Assembly: GCF_014192215.1 (NCBI RefSeq)
Contig: NZ_JACHXP010000016.1
Location: 29,203-93,202 of the forward strand
DNA: 64,000 nt
Source: Halomonas cerina
Lineage (GTDB): Bacteria; Pseudomonadota; Gammaproteobacteria; Pseudomonadales; Halomonadaceae
Reading direction: 5' to 3'
The notes beneath the pieces are model-generated. The model searched no databases, was not told the DNA's origin, and worked only from the letters and a program-made list of their open reading frames with translations. The translations under genes were made by a program, and so were the position numbers. Numbering within the stretch: position 1 is the first letter of the stretch; each line of letters begins with the position of its first letter. This document shows, piece by piece, positions 8,515 through 17,064 of this stretch.

Positions 8515-11463
8515 ATGAGCGACTTCTCACCCGGCCAGCGCTGGATCAGCGACGGCGAGGCCGAACTCGGCCTGGGTACCATCCTCAACGTCGACGCCCG
8601 CAGCGTCACCGTGCTCTTCGGCGCCAGCCAGGAAACCCGTACCTACGGCCTCCGGCACGCCCCCCTCACCCGAGTGGCCTTCGGCAGCGGCGATCGCCTC
8701 CAGGCCGCCGACGGCTGGCAGATGACCGTCGACGACAGCAAGGAGGTCGATGGCCTGATCGTCTACATCGGCGAGGACGACAGCGGCGAGCTCACCGAGC
8801 TCCCCGAGGCCCGCCTCGCCGACACCATGCAGTTCGATCAGGCCCGCGACCGCCTGCTCACCGGCCAGGTCGACCGCAACGACTGGTTCGACCTGCGCTT
8901 TCGTACCCTGCACCACCATCACCGCATCGAGCAGAATCCGGCGCTGGGCTTGGCCGGGGCGCGCATCGATCTGATTCCCCACCAGCTGTATATCGCCGAC
9001 GAGGTCGCCCGCCGCCACGCCCCCCGGGTGCTGCTGGCCGACGAGGTGGGCCTAGGCAAGACCATCGAGGCCGGGCTGATCCTGCATCGGCTGCTGCTCA
9101 GCGGCCGCGCCGAGCGGGCCCTGATCCTGGTGCCGGCGAGCCTTACCCACCAGTGGCTGGTCGAGCTGCTGCGCCGCTTCTCCCTGGAGGTGACCCTGCT
9201 CGACGAGGCGCAGAGCCAGGCCCATGGCCAGGCCAACCCCTTCGAGGCCGGCCAGCTGGTGCTGGCCAGCCAGGACTGGCTGTTCGCCAACACCCATCGC
9301 CAGGCCCAGGCCGAAGCCTGCGACTGGGACCTGCTGATCGTCGACGAGGCCCATCACCTGGACTGGAGCGAGGATGAGGTCGGCCCCGGCTACGCCTGCG
9401 TGGAGCGACTGGCCGCGAAGATCGCCGGCGTGCTACTGCTCACCGCGACCCCGGAGCAGATGGGTCTCACGAGCCACTTCGCCCGCCTGCGCCTGCTCGA
9501 CCCCGACCGCTATCATGACCTGGCGCAGTTCCGCGACGAGGAGCAGCACTACGTGGAGGTCGCCGAGGCCATCGATGCCCTGGAGCGTTTGCCCGGTGAG
9601 GCGGCCGACCGCGAGCGGGTCACCGCGGTGATCGACGAGCCGGATAGCCTGGCGTTGCTTGATACCTTGGCGGATGCCGAGCGGGCAGAGGCCCAACGGC
9701 AGTCGGCCCGGGATCAGCTGCGCGACCAACTGCTCGACCGTCACGGCACCGGCCGGGTGATGTTCCGCAACAGCCGGCGCCACGTGGGCGGCTTCCCCGA
9801 GCGACATCTCGAGGTCGTTTCCCTCGAGGCGCCCTCCCCCTATCGCCGGGTGCTGCGCCGCCTGGGCCGGGACGAGGATTACCTGGACGAGCTGCTGATC
9901 GAGACCGGCCTCGATCACCCCGAGGTGCTGATCTATCTCGACACCATGTACCGGGCGCTGGCCGATGATCCCCTTAACACCGAACCCTGGTGGCAGTTCG
10001 ACCCCCGCGTCACCTGGCTGCTCGAGCGCCTGGCCGACACCGCCGAGGGCGGCTTCGCTGACGACAAGGTGCTAGTGATCGCCCATGACCGCGAGACCGC
10101 ACAAGGCCTGGCCGAGGCGCTGCGGGTGCTGGGCGGCTTCCATGCGCCGGTGTTCCACGAGGGCCTGACCTTGGTCGAGCGCGACCGGGCCGCCGCGGCC
10201 TTCGCCGACGAGGAGGAGGGCTGCCAGGTGCTGGTCTGTTCGGAGATCGGCTCCGAGGGCCGCAACTTCCAGTTCTGCCGTCACCTGGTGATGTTCGACC
10301 TGCCACTGCATCCGGATCAGCTGGAGCAGCGCATCGGCCGCCTCGATCGCATCGGCCAGCGCCACGCCATCCACGTGCATGTGCCTGTGTTCACAGGCAG
10401 TCCCGGCGAGAAGCTACTGCGCTGGTACCGGGAGGGAATGGACGCCTTCAGCGCCCCCCACGGCCTGGGCAGCGAGATCTTCGCCGCCTTCGGCGATGCC
10501 CTAGCCGACGTCCTGCTCGACGACGAGAGCCTCGACGAGGTCATCGAGGAGACCCGGGCGCTGTTCGAGGCGCGCCTGGCCGAGCGCAACGCCGGACGCA
10601 ACCGGCTGCTGGAACTCAACGCCTGCCGACACGAGCGCGCCGAGGCGGTGATCGAGGCGATCCGCACCCTGGATGCCGACAAGGCGCTGGCCCGTTATCT
10701 GGACCAGGCTCTGGACATCTTCGGCGTCGACAGCCACGAACTCGGTGGCGGCCTTCTGCACCTGCAGCCCAGCCCGCAGATGCTCGACGGCCTGCCGGGC
10801 CTGGTCAAGGGCGAGGAAGGCTTCTCGGCCACCCTCTCCCGAGGGCGGGCCCTGGCCCGCGACGATATCCAGCGGCTCTCCTGGGAGCATCCCCTGCTGC
10901 GCGAGATGATGGAGCGCATCCTCAACGGCACCATGGGCAACACCGCCCTGGCGCTGCTCAAGCACCCGGCGATCCCTGCCGGGCGGCTGATGGTGGAGCT
11001 GGTCTTCCGCACCCACTGCCCGGCCCCGAAGCGCCTGCACCTCAACCGCTTCCTGCCGCCCACGGCGGTGCGGGTGCTGCTCGATGAGTCTGGCGCCAAC
11101 CTCACCGACAAGGTCTCCTTCACCGGCCTTGCGAAGAACCTGCAGAAGGTCAAGAAGGCGGTGGCCCGGGACCTGATCAAGAGCCGCCTCGCGCAGCTGC
11201 GCGAGCTGATCGATAGGGGGGAAGGCGAGGCCGAGCGTGAACTGCCGAGCATCATCGAGGCGGCCCAGGGCCGGATGCGCGCCGAACTCGATGCCGAGCA
11301 CACCCGCCTCGAGGCGCTGGCACGCCGCAACCCCGCGGTACGCGAGGATGAGCTCACCGCCCTGCGCGATGAGCGCCAGGCCCTGGACGCGGCCATCGAG
11401 ACCGCCCGGCTGCGCCTGGATGCGGTGCGAGTGATCGTCACCGTGGGTGACGAAACACGGTGA
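8515..11463 (+). CDS. rapA: RNA polymerase-recycling ATPase RapA
   Basis: RapA (HepA) is a Swi2/Snf2 ATPase bound to RNA polymerase that releases stalled or post-termination polymerase and so helps recycling. The 982-aa protein (E. coli 968) has the N-terminal Tudor-like domains (GQRWISDGEAELGLG at the start), helicase motif I DEVGLGKTIEAG (176-187), motif II VDEAH, motif III TATPEQ, the motif V/VI region IGSEGRNFQF and QRIGRLDRIGQ, and the long RapA C-terminal region. The start ATG has a GAGGGA sequence 5 nt upstream. It is monocistronic and converges on the next gene. Confidence 0.97.
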   Translation: MSDFSPGQRWISDGEAELGLGTILNVDARSVTVLFGASQETRTYGLRHAPLTRVAFGSGDRLQAADGWQMTVDDSKEVDGLIVYIGEDDSGELTELPEARLADTMQFDQARDRLLTGQVDRNDWFDLRFRTLHHHHRIEQNPALGLAGARIDLIPHQLYIADEVARRHAPRVLLADEVGLGKTIEAGLILHRLLLSGRAERALILVPASLTHQWLVELLRRFSLEVTLLDEAQSQAHGQANPFEAGQLVLASQDWLFANTHRQAQAEACDWDLLIVDEAHHLDWSEDEVGPGYACVERLAAKIAGVLLLTATPEQMGLTSHFARLRLLDPDRYHDLAQFRDEEQHYVEVAEAIDALERLPGEAADRERVTAVIDEPDSLALLDTLADAERAEAQRQSARDQLRDQLLDRHGTGRVMFRNSRRHVGGFPERHLEVVSLEAPSPYRRVLRRLGRDEDYLDELLIETGLDHPEVLIYLDTMYRALADDPLNTEPWWQFDPRVTWLLERLADTAEGGFADDKVLVIAHDRETAQGLAEALRVLGGFHAPVFHEGLTLVERDRAAAAFADEEEGCQVLVCSEIGSEGRNFQFCRHLVMFDLPLHPDQLEQRIGRLDRIGQRHAIHVHVPVFTGSPGEKLLRWYREGMDAFSAPHGLGSEIFAAFGDALADVLLDDESLDEVIEETRALFEARLAERNAGRNRLLELNACRHERAEAVIEAIRTLDADKALARYLDQALDIFGVDSHELGGGLLHLQPSPQMLDGLPGLVKGEEGFSATLSRGRALARDDIQRLSWEHPLLREMMERILNGTMGNTALALLKHPAIPAGRLMVELVFRTHCPAPKRLHLNRFLPPTAVRVLLDESGANLTDKVSFTGLAKNLQKVKKAVARDLIKSRLAQLRELIDRGEGEAERELPSIIEAAQGRMRAELDAEHTRLEALARRNPAVREDELTALRDERQALDAAIETARLRLDAVRVIVTVGDETR

Positions 11464-11485
11464 CGTCGGCGAGCCGGGGCTGATC

Positions 11486-11594
11486 CGGGGACAGGCCTGC
11501 GAGCGGGGCCGGCCCTCCGGAGGCGCTGTGAACCCCTCCATGGGCGCTACCGATGCCATCCCTGGCATAGGACCTCCTCTTCGGCCTGTCCCCG
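11486..11594. repeat. Inverted-repeat bounded intergenic element
   Basis: Two perfect 12-bp inverted arms, CGGGGACAGGCC (11486-11497) and GGCCTGTCCCCG (11583-11594), flank 85 bp between convergent rapA and the epimerase gene. Inside lies a small hairpin ATGCCA-TCCC-TGGCAT (11553-11568). It may act as a bidirectional terminator or be a dispersed Halomonas intergenic repeat. No gene is apparent in it. Confidence 0.55.
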
Positions 11595-11621
11595 ACGCCC
11601 CTCGATGCTTTTCGGGAAGTA

Positions 11622-12527
11622 TCACCCCAGGATATCGGCCAGGGCTTCCTCCAGTGTCGGGAAACGGAACGTGAAGCCGGCCTCGAGCAGCCGCGCCGGA
11701 CGCATATCGGCACCGGTCAGCAGCAGCCGGGACATCTCGCCGAAGGCGGTCTCCAGCACGATGGCCGGCACCGGGAAGATCGCCGGCCGGTGGAGGTGGC
11801 GCGCCAGGGTGCGGGTGAACTCGGCGTTGGTCACCGGATGCGGGGCACTGCCGTTGAAGGGTCCCGAGAGGTCGTCGCGCTCGATCAGAAAGAGGATGGC
11901 CCGCACCACGTCCTCGCGATGGACCCAAGGCATGAACTGCTTGCCGCTGCCGAAGCGCCCGCCGAGCCCCAGCTTGAAGGGCGGTAGCATCTTCTGCAGG
12001 CTACCGCCCCCGACATCCAGCACCAGCCCGAGGCGCAGGATGGCCAGGCGCGTGCCGAAGGCCTCCACCTCCTGGGCGACCTCCTCCCAGCGCTTGCAAA
12101 GCCGGTGGGCGAACTCGTCATGGGGCGGTGTCTGTTCGGTGACCTCTCTATCACCCTGGTCACCGTAGTAGCCCATGGCGGAGGCGGAGACCATCACCGC
12201 CGGCGCATGGCCGTCGCTGGCCTGCAACTGCTCGCATAGGCGCACCACGTCACGGGTGACATTGACCCGGGAGTCGATCAGCCGTTCCTTCTGTTCCTCG
12301 CTCCAGCGCCGGGCCGCGATGGACTCGCCGGCCAGGTTGACGACCGCCTGCGGCGGCGTGTCGACAAAGTCCAGCGCCGAGCGGCGAATCTCGGTCCCTT
12401 CCGGCAGCCGGTCGCGCACCCGCTCCGGGTCCCGCGAAACCACCAGCAACCGGTGACCGGCTTCCTTGAGTCGCCGGCACAGGCGTTGCCCGACGAAGCC
12501 GCTGCCTCCTGTGATCAGTACACGCAT
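11622..12527 (-). CDS. TIGR01777 family NAD-dependent epimerase (YfcH-like)
   Basis: A 301-aa extended SDR-fold protein of the YfcH/TIGR01777 group. The N-terminus MRVLITGGSGFVGQ carries the nucleotide-binding glycines; NLAGESIAARRW and SASAMGYYGD (Tyr of the SDR site) and the C-terminal DUF1731 segment (FRFPTLEEALADILG) are diagnostic. The true substrate of the family is not established. It diverges from a flavoprotein gene; the 90-bp gap contains TATACA and TGTACA half-sites similar to the LitR operator near 14072, so it may be light regulated (inference). Homologues often lie near photolyase clusters. Confidence 0.9.
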   Translation of the reverse strand: MRVLITGGSGFVGQRLCRRLKEAGHRLLVVSRDPERVRDRLPEGTEIRRSALDFVDTPPQAVVNLAGESIAARRWSEEQKERLIDSRVNVTRDVVRLCEQLQASDGHAPAVMVSASAMGYYGDQGDREVTEQTPPHDEFAHRLCKRWEEVAQEVEAFGTRLAILRLGLVLDVGGGSLQKMLPPFKLGLGGRFGSGKQFMPWVHREDVVRAILFLIERDDLSGPFNGSAPHPVTNAEFTRTLARHLHRPAIFPVPAIVLETAFGEMSRLLLTGADMRPARLLEAGFTFRFPTLEEALADILG

Positions 12528-12555
12528 GCGGTGCCCTCCCCCTGCCTCACTGAGT

Positions 12556-12572
12556 TATACAGCCATTGTACA
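12556..12572. promoter_or_regulatory. Possible degenerate LitR-type half-sites
   Basis: TATACA (12556-12561) and TGTACA (12567-12572) lie 5 bp apart in the divergent promoter region between the epimerase and flavoprotein genes. The hexamers match the LitR/PplR consensus halves, but the spacing is 5 rather than 12, so binding is uncertain. On the minus strand TATAAC (12559-12554) could be the -10 of the epimerase promoter. Confidence 0.35.
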
Positions 12573-12617
12573 CTTCTGCTAGTCTAGCGGATGAGACCGA
12601 CTACCCGCGAGGTTGCC

Positions 12618-13658
12618 ATGTCACATGCCCCAGGTTCCACCGCCATCATCGGGGCCGGTATCGCCGGCCTGGCCTGTGCCCGCCACCTCCAGGCCGCCGG
12701 CGGGTCGGTGACGCTGTTCGACAAGGCCCGAGGGCCAGGTGGGCGGATGGCCAGCCGTCGCCTGGGTGAGGCGGTAGTGGACCTCGGCGCGCAGTTCTTC
12801 AGCGTACGCGATGCGGCCTTTCGGTCGGAGATCGAGCGCTGGCAACGCGCCGGGGTCGTCGCGCGATGGCCTACCTCATCCTGGCAGGCGGGCCCCGAGG
12901 GCTGGTCACGCCACGACGACGGCCGTCCCCGCTGGTGCGGTGCGCCTCGCATGAGCGCAGTGACCCGCCACCTCGCCCATGGCCTCGAGCTTCGCTGCGC
13001 CACTCGCATCGCCTCCCTCGATCACCGGGAAGACCGCTGGTGGCTGGTCGACGCGGCCGGTCAGCGTCAAGGCCCCTTCGCCTGGGTGGTGATCGCCACT
13101 CCCGCCCCCCAGGCCCGAGCTCTGTTGGCCGCCCATGAGCCGGCGCTGGCCGACGCTTGCGACCAGGTGATCCAGCGCCCCTGCTGGACCGGCTGGGTGC
13201 TGTTCGACCGTCCCCTGCCCTCGCTACCGGATGTCGAGGATGGTTGGCAGGCGCTGCGCCTGGCTGAAGGCCCGTTACGCTTCGTCGCCCGGAACCAGAC
13301 CAAGCCCGGCCGCGACGACCAGGGCGAGAGCCTCAGCCTGCTGGCCCGGCTGGAATGGAGCCGGGTGCATCTGGAAGAGGCGGCCGAGGCCGTGGCCTGC
13401 CAGCTGCTCGACGCCTTCCGCGACAGTCTGCCGACCGGCACCCGCCTGCCCGAGCCGGTCGCACGGGGGGCTCACCGCTGGCGCTATGCCCAACCCGATG
13501 TCTTCGCCGCCGGCGAGCCCGTCAACCGCGACTACCGACGCGCCTCCACGGGGCTCGCCCTGTGCGGCGACGCCTGGCGTGGCCCACGCATCGAAGATGC
13601 CTGGCTCTCGGGCCACCATCTGGGCGAGGCCCTTGTCCACCAACCGACCCTCACCTGA
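12618..13658 (+). CDS. Renalase-like FAD/NAD(P)-dependent oxidoreductase
   Basis: A 346-aa flavoprotein. The Rossmann FAD motif GAGIAGLACARHL is near residue 11, followed by the DKARGPGGRMASRR segment typical of the renalase/amine-oxidase-like group, and a C-terminal FAD-binding stretch LALCGDAWRGPRIEDAWLSG. I chose the ATG at 12618 with a GAGG site 6 nt upstream; an in-frame ATG at 12591 has none. Its end is 14 nt from the CbiX-like gene, so the two are probably cotranscribed. The substrate is unknown; bacterial renalases oxidise off-path isomers of NAD(P)H. Confidence 0.88.
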   Translation: MSHAPGSTAIIGAGIAGLACARHLQAAGGSVTLFDKARGPGGRMASRRLGEAVVDLGAQFFSVRDAAFRSEIERWQRAGVVARWPTSSWQAGPEGWSRHDDGRPRWCGAPRMSAVTRHLAHGLELRCATRIASLDHREDRWWLVDAAGQRQGPFAWVVIATPAPQARALLAAHEPALADACDQVIQRPCWTGWVLFDRPLPSLPDVEDGWQALRLAEGPLRFVARNQTKPGRDDQGESLSLLARLEWSRVHLEEAAEAVACQLLDAFRDSLPTGTRLPEPVARGAHRWRYAQPDVFAAGEPVNRDYRRASTGLALCGDAWRGPRIEDAWLSGHHLGEALVHQPTLT

Positions 13659-13672
13659 ACGGAGACCCCGCC

Positions 13673-14059
13673 ATGCGCGACGCCCTGATCCTGCTGGCCC
13701 ACGGCTCCAGCGACCCGAACTGGCGCGCCCCCTTCGAGCACTTCGCCGACGCCCTCGCTGGCCGGCTGACGACCCCGCTGCGCCTGGCCTACATGGAACT
13801 CTGCGAGCCTTCCCTGGAGGCCACCGTAGCCGAGCTGGCCGAAGCCGGTGTGAGACGCGCCGAGATCCTGCCGCTCTTCTTCGCCGCCGGACGCCATCTG
13901 CGCAAGGACGTGCCCGCGCAGGTCGAGGCCCTGGCGGCGGCCCACCGCGGCATCACACTGACCCTGCTGCCGCCGGTAGGCGAACATCCGGCCTTCGTCG
14001 AGGCCCTGGCCGCGGTGGTGGCCGAGCAGGCGGAGACGACCGGGGCCCGCGAAGCCTAG
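13673..14059 (+). CDS. CbiX/SirB-like small chelatase
   Basis: A 128-aa protein of the short CbiX/SirB family, which inserts Co2+ or Fe2+ into sirohydrochlorin as homodimers. Both family histidines are present: His10 in LLAHGSSD and His75 in PLFFAAGRHLRKD. The length equals single-domain CbiX(S). A GGAG site 8 nt upstream supports the ATG. It is cotranscribed with the flavoprotein and lies directly before the LitR-like regulator, but no other tetrapyrrole gene is nearby. Metal and product cannot be assigned. Confidence 0.85.
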   Translation: MRDALILLAHGSSDPNWRAPFEHFADALAGRLTTPLRLAYMELCEPSLEATVAELAEAGVRRAEILPLFFAAGRHLRKDVPAQVEALAAAHRGITLTLLPPVGEHPAFVEALAAVVAEQAETTGAREA

Positions 14060-14071
14060 GCGCCCTTGCCT

Positions 14072-14095
14072 TGTACATCCTGAATGATTTGTACA
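14072..14095 (+). promoter_or_regulatory. LitR/PplR-type operator, direct repeat TGTACA-N12-TGTACA
   Basis: Two perfect copies of TTGTACA (14071-14077 and 14089-14095), leaving exactly 12 bp between the TGTACA hexamers. This fits T(G/A)TACA-N12-TGTACA, the binding site reported for the class II LitR protein PplR1 of Pseudomonas putida. The first TTGTAC can serve as a -35 and CAAAAT (14094-14099) as a weak -10. It lies 83 bp upstream of the MerR/LitR gene and would control it and the downstream operon, including autoregulation. Confidence 0.75.
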
Positions 14096-14177
14096 AAATC
14101 AGATACCGCCATCGTACCGGCGCCCCAGGACCACGCCTCGCCGCGACGCGGAAGGCATCAGGAAGGCAGAGGCAAGC

Positions 14178-15092
14178 ATGAGTGACAAGGCGACCCACCC
14201 AGCCGACACGCCGCTCTACCCGATCCGCGAGGTCTCGCGACTGACCGGCGTGAACTCGGTCACCCTGCGTGCCTGGGAGCGCCGCTACGGCTTGATCCGC
14301 CCGCAACGCACCCCGAAGGGGCATCGCCTCTATGCCCGTGAGGACATCGATCGCATCGAACGCATCCTGCAATGGCTCAATCGCGGCGTGCCGGTCAGCC
14401 AGGTCCGCGACCTGCTGGAGCAGCCGGACAGCGTGGAGGCCCCGCCCCCCGCCGCCGGCGACTGGGAGAGTCAGCGACGTCAGCTGATCGCCGCCGTCGA
14501 GGCCTTCGACCAGCCTCGCCTGGAAGCCCTGTTCAACCAGGCGCTGGCGCTCTACCCGGTGGCTACCTGCATCGAGGAGCTGTGGCAACCGGTGGTCCGT
14601 GAGCTCGAGGAGGGCTGGGACGACCACCTGGGCGCCGTCCTGCAGCGTCGTACCCTGGAGGCCTTCCTGCGCACCCGTATCGGAACCCGTCTCTACCATG
14701 CCAACCAGGTCGCCCGGGGGCCGATGCTGCTGATCGTGTCGCTACCCGACGATCCCGGCCCGCTCTGGGTGCTGTTGGTAGCCCTGGCCGCCAGCGACCA
14801 AGGCTACCGGGTGCAGCTGTTCGATACTCCACTGCCCTTCACGGAGCTTCCCTTGGCCGTGGAACGCTTCCATGCCAGCGCCCTGCTGCTGGTCAGCGGA
14901 CAGGCCGAGAAGGCCGACCTGGTGCGCCGCCAGCTGCCGCGGCTCGCCGAACAGCTGGCGGTGCCCCTGGCGCTATGTGGCCCGGTGGCACGCATCCGCG
15001 AGGCCGAGCTGGATCCGACCCGGGTCGAGGTGCTCGGCGATGACTTGCCCCAGGCCATGGCACGCCTGCAGCCCCTGACTCAGGACGCCTGA
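14178..15092 (+). CDS. MerR/LitR family transcriptional regulator (class II type)
   Basis: A 304-aa regulator. Residues 14-80 form a MerR winged helix-turn-helix (YPIREVSRLTGVNSVTLRAWERRYGLI...), followed by a four-helix segment and a B12-binding-like Rossmann domain, the LitR/CarH architecture. The cobalamin signatures are lost: the W-x9-EH motif reads W-x9-RR, and the E-x-D-x-H-x-x-G loop reads PDDPGPLW with no histidine. This is the class II (PplR) pattern, in which light sensing depends on a separate LOV-domain protein. A perfect operator lies upstream, and photolyase follows by 30 nt. It probably represses the operon in the dark. Confidence 0.88.
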   Translation: MSDKATHPADTPLYPIREVSRLTGVNSVTLRAWERRYGLIRPQRTPKGHRLYAREDIDRIERILQWLNRGVPVSQVRDLLEQPDSVEAPPPAAGDWESQRRQLIAAVEAFDQPRLEALFNQALALYPVATCIEELWQPVVRELEEGWDDHLGAVLQRRTLEAFLRTRIGTRLYHANQVARGPMLLIVSLPDDPGPLWVLLVALAASDQGYRVQLFDTPLPFTELPLAVERFHASALLLVSGQAEKADLVRRQLPRLAEQLAVPLALCGPVARIREAELDPTRVEVLGDDLPQAMARLQPLTQDA

Positions 15093-15122
15093 ATCGCCGC
15101 CGCCTGCCACTCGGAGCCGATC

Positions 15123-16541
15123 ATGTCCCCGACCCTGCTCTGGTTCCGCAGCGACCTGCGCATCCACGACAATACCGCCCTGATAACCGCCGCCCGCCGA
15201 GGACCGATCATCGCCGTCTTCCTGCGCAGCCTGCCCCAGTGGCAGGCGCACGGGCACGGAGCCAACAAGCTGGACTTCTGGCATCGCGGCGTGGCGGCCC
15301 TGGGCGAGGCCCTGGCCGGGCTGAATACCCCGCTGCTGCATCGCGACATCACGACCTTCGATGAGGCGCCCGAGGTCCTGCTTGCCCTCGCCCGGGAAAC
15401 CGGCGCCGCGGCTCTGCACTTCAACCGCGAGTATCCCCTCGACGAGGTCCGCCGCGACGCCCGGGTGATCGAGGCCTTCACTGCCGCCGGCTTGACCGCC
15501 ACCGGCCACCACGACGCCGTGGCCTTCGCCCCCGGCGAGCTGCTCACCGGCAAGGGCGACTATTACGGCATCTTCACGCCCTTCGCCAAGGCCTGGCACC
15601 GCCAGCTCACCGCCGAGCGCCTGACCCTGCGCGACACGCCGGCCCCCCAGCCCCGCCAAGCCATCGCCCCGGACCCGCTGCCGGCGTCGCCCGAATTGAC
15701 GGACACGCCGGTGGACGGGCGACAGTGGCCTGCCGGCGAGGGACCGGCCGCCGACCGCCTGGAACGCTTCCTGCGCTTTCGCGGCCGCCACTACGCCGAT
15801 CAACGTGACTTCCCGGCCATTCGGGGGACCAGCGAGCTCTCGCCCTACCTGGCGCTGGGCATGATCTCGCACCGCCAATGCCTGCAGGCGGTACTCGCCG
15901 AGAACGATGGCGCCCTGGCCGGCGGCGACGCCGGCCTGACCGCCTGGGTGAACGAGCTGGTCTGGCGGGAGTTCTACCAGCATGTGGTGGTGGGTTTCCC
16001 CCGGGTCTGTCGTCACCGCGCCTTCCAGGCCCATACCGAGGCACTGCCTTGGCGCGACGACGACGCCGGCTTTCGCGCCTGGTGCGAGGGACGCACCGGC
16101 TACCCCATCGTCGACGCCGCCATGCGCCAGCTGGTGGCCACCGGCTGGATGCACAACCGCCTGCGCATGGTCACCGCCATGTTCCTCACCAAGCACCTGC
16201 TGATCGACTGGCGGCGCGGCGAGACCTTCTTCCTGCGCCACCTGGTGGACGGCGAGTTCGCCGCCAACAACGGCGGCTGGCAATGGGCGGCCTCCACCGG
16301 CACCGACGCCGCTCCCTACTTCCGCATCTTCAACCCGACCACCCAGTCGCAGCGCTTCGACCCCGATGGCCGCTTCCTGGCCGAGTGGCTACCCGAGTTG
16401 GCGGCACTGCCGGCCAAGGCACGCCATGCCCCTGGCCGTGACCTACTGGACCGCCTCGACTATCCCGCACCTATCGTCGCGCACAAGGCGGCCCGGACCC
16501 GGGCGCTGGACGCCTTCAAGGCCCTGCCCCCCGACCGCTGA
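15123..16541 (+). CDS. phrB: Deoxyribodipyrimidine photolyase (class I)
   Basis: It repairs cyclobutane pyrimidine dimers using blue light and FADH-. The 472-aa protein has the same length as E. coli PhrB. It shows an N-terminal antenna-binding alpha/beta domain (WFRSDLRIHDN), the FAD domain with NELVWREFYQHV, RTGYPIVDAAMRQL and TGWMHNRLRM, and the ASTGTDAAPYFRIFNP loop. Tryptophans at the positions of the electron-transfer chain (W in WCEGRTG, GWMHN, WQWAAS) are retained. The gene lies between the LitR-like regulator (30 nt) and the SnoaL-like gene (26 nt), so light induction through the upstream operator is likely. Confidence 0.97.
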   Translation: MSPTLLWFRSDLRIHDNTALITAARRGPIIAVFLRSLPQWQAHGHGANKLDFWHRGVAALGEALAGLNTPLLHRDITTFDEAPEVLLALARETGAAALHFNREYPLDEVRRDARVIEAFTAAGLTATGHHDAVAFAPGELLTGKGDYYGIFTPFAKAWHRQLTAERLTLRDTPAPQPRQAIAPDPLPASPELTDTPVDGRQWPAGEGPAADRLERFLRFRGRHYADQRDFPAIRGTSELSPYLALGMISHRQCLQAVLAENDGALAGGDAGLTAWVNELVWREFYQHVVVGFPRVCRHRAFQAHTEALPWRDDDAGFRAWCEGRTGYPIVDAAMRQLVATGWMHNRLRMVTAMFLTKHLLIDWRRGETFFLRHLVDGEFAANNGGWQWAASTGTDAAPYFRIFNPTTQSQRFDPDGRFLAEWLPELAALPAKARHAPGRDLLDRLDYPAPIVAHKAARTRALDAFKALPPDR

Positions 16542-16567
16542 CCCTGCCCGCTACCGAGGATCCTCCC

Positions 16568-17008
16568 ATGAGCCATGACCCCGCGCTGGAAGCCTTCTGC
16601 GCCTTCTACAAAAAGCTAGACAAAAACTGTACAGAAAAGCTATACAGGATATATACTCAAGACGTGGAATTCGTCGACCCGCTTCACCGGATAAATGGAC
16701 TGCCGGCCCTGGAAGGCTACTTCCGGACCCTGTACGAGAACGTGACAGCGTGTCGCTTCGACTTTCATGACCGCCTGCGACAGGGGGACCACGCCTTCGT
16801 CACCTGGACCATGCACCTGGCGCATCCGCGTCTGGCGGGTGGCAAGGAGATCTCGGTGGAAGGCGGCTCGCACCTGGTTTTCGCCGGTGACGGCTCGGGG
16901 CGGGCAAGACGGCACCAAGACTATTTCGATGCTGGTGCATTGCTCTACGAGCACCTGCCGGTGATCGGACGGCTGATAGGCGCGATTAAGCGACGCGCGG
17001 GAGGGTGA
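16568..17008 (+). CDS. SnoaL/NTF2-like protein of photolyase operons
   Basis: A 146-aa protein with the NTF2-like cone fold (VEFVDPLHRINGLPALEGYF, then TWTMHLAHPRL and a HxDYFDAG motif). Members recur next to phrB, SDR and Cfa-type genes in LitR- or ChrR-controlled clusters; their reaction is not known. The segment coding for residues about 14-36 is strikingly AT-rich and full of codons rare in this genome (AAA, CTA, AGG, ATA, TGT), unlike the rest of the gene. The region near residue 115 (GSGRARRHQ) is a little longer than I expect for the family. Ribosome-binding site GAGGA is 7 nt upstream. Confidence 0.82.
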   Translation: MSHDPALEAFCAFYKKLDKNCTEKLYRIYTQDVEFVDPLHRINGLPALEGYFRTLYENVTACRFDFHDRLRQGDHAFVTWTMHLAHPRLAGGKEISVEGGSHLVFAGDGSGRARRHQDYFDAGALLYEHLPVIGRLIGAIKRRAGG

Positions 17009-17064
17009 CCCCAGGCCACCGTCTCCCGCGTAACACCAGGCCCCCAAGAGCCTCGGGAGACGAC

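Noticed and set aside
10501..11928. 475-codon open frame opposite the rapA 3' end
   Set aside because: It spans rapA, the intergenic repeat and the epimerase gene on both sides; the known genes explain the region and no family signature is visible.
16629..16646. TGTACA-N6-TATACA as a second LitR operator
   Set aside because: Spacing is 6 rather than 12 and it lies inside a coding region conserved at protein level; treated only as part of an AT-rich patch.
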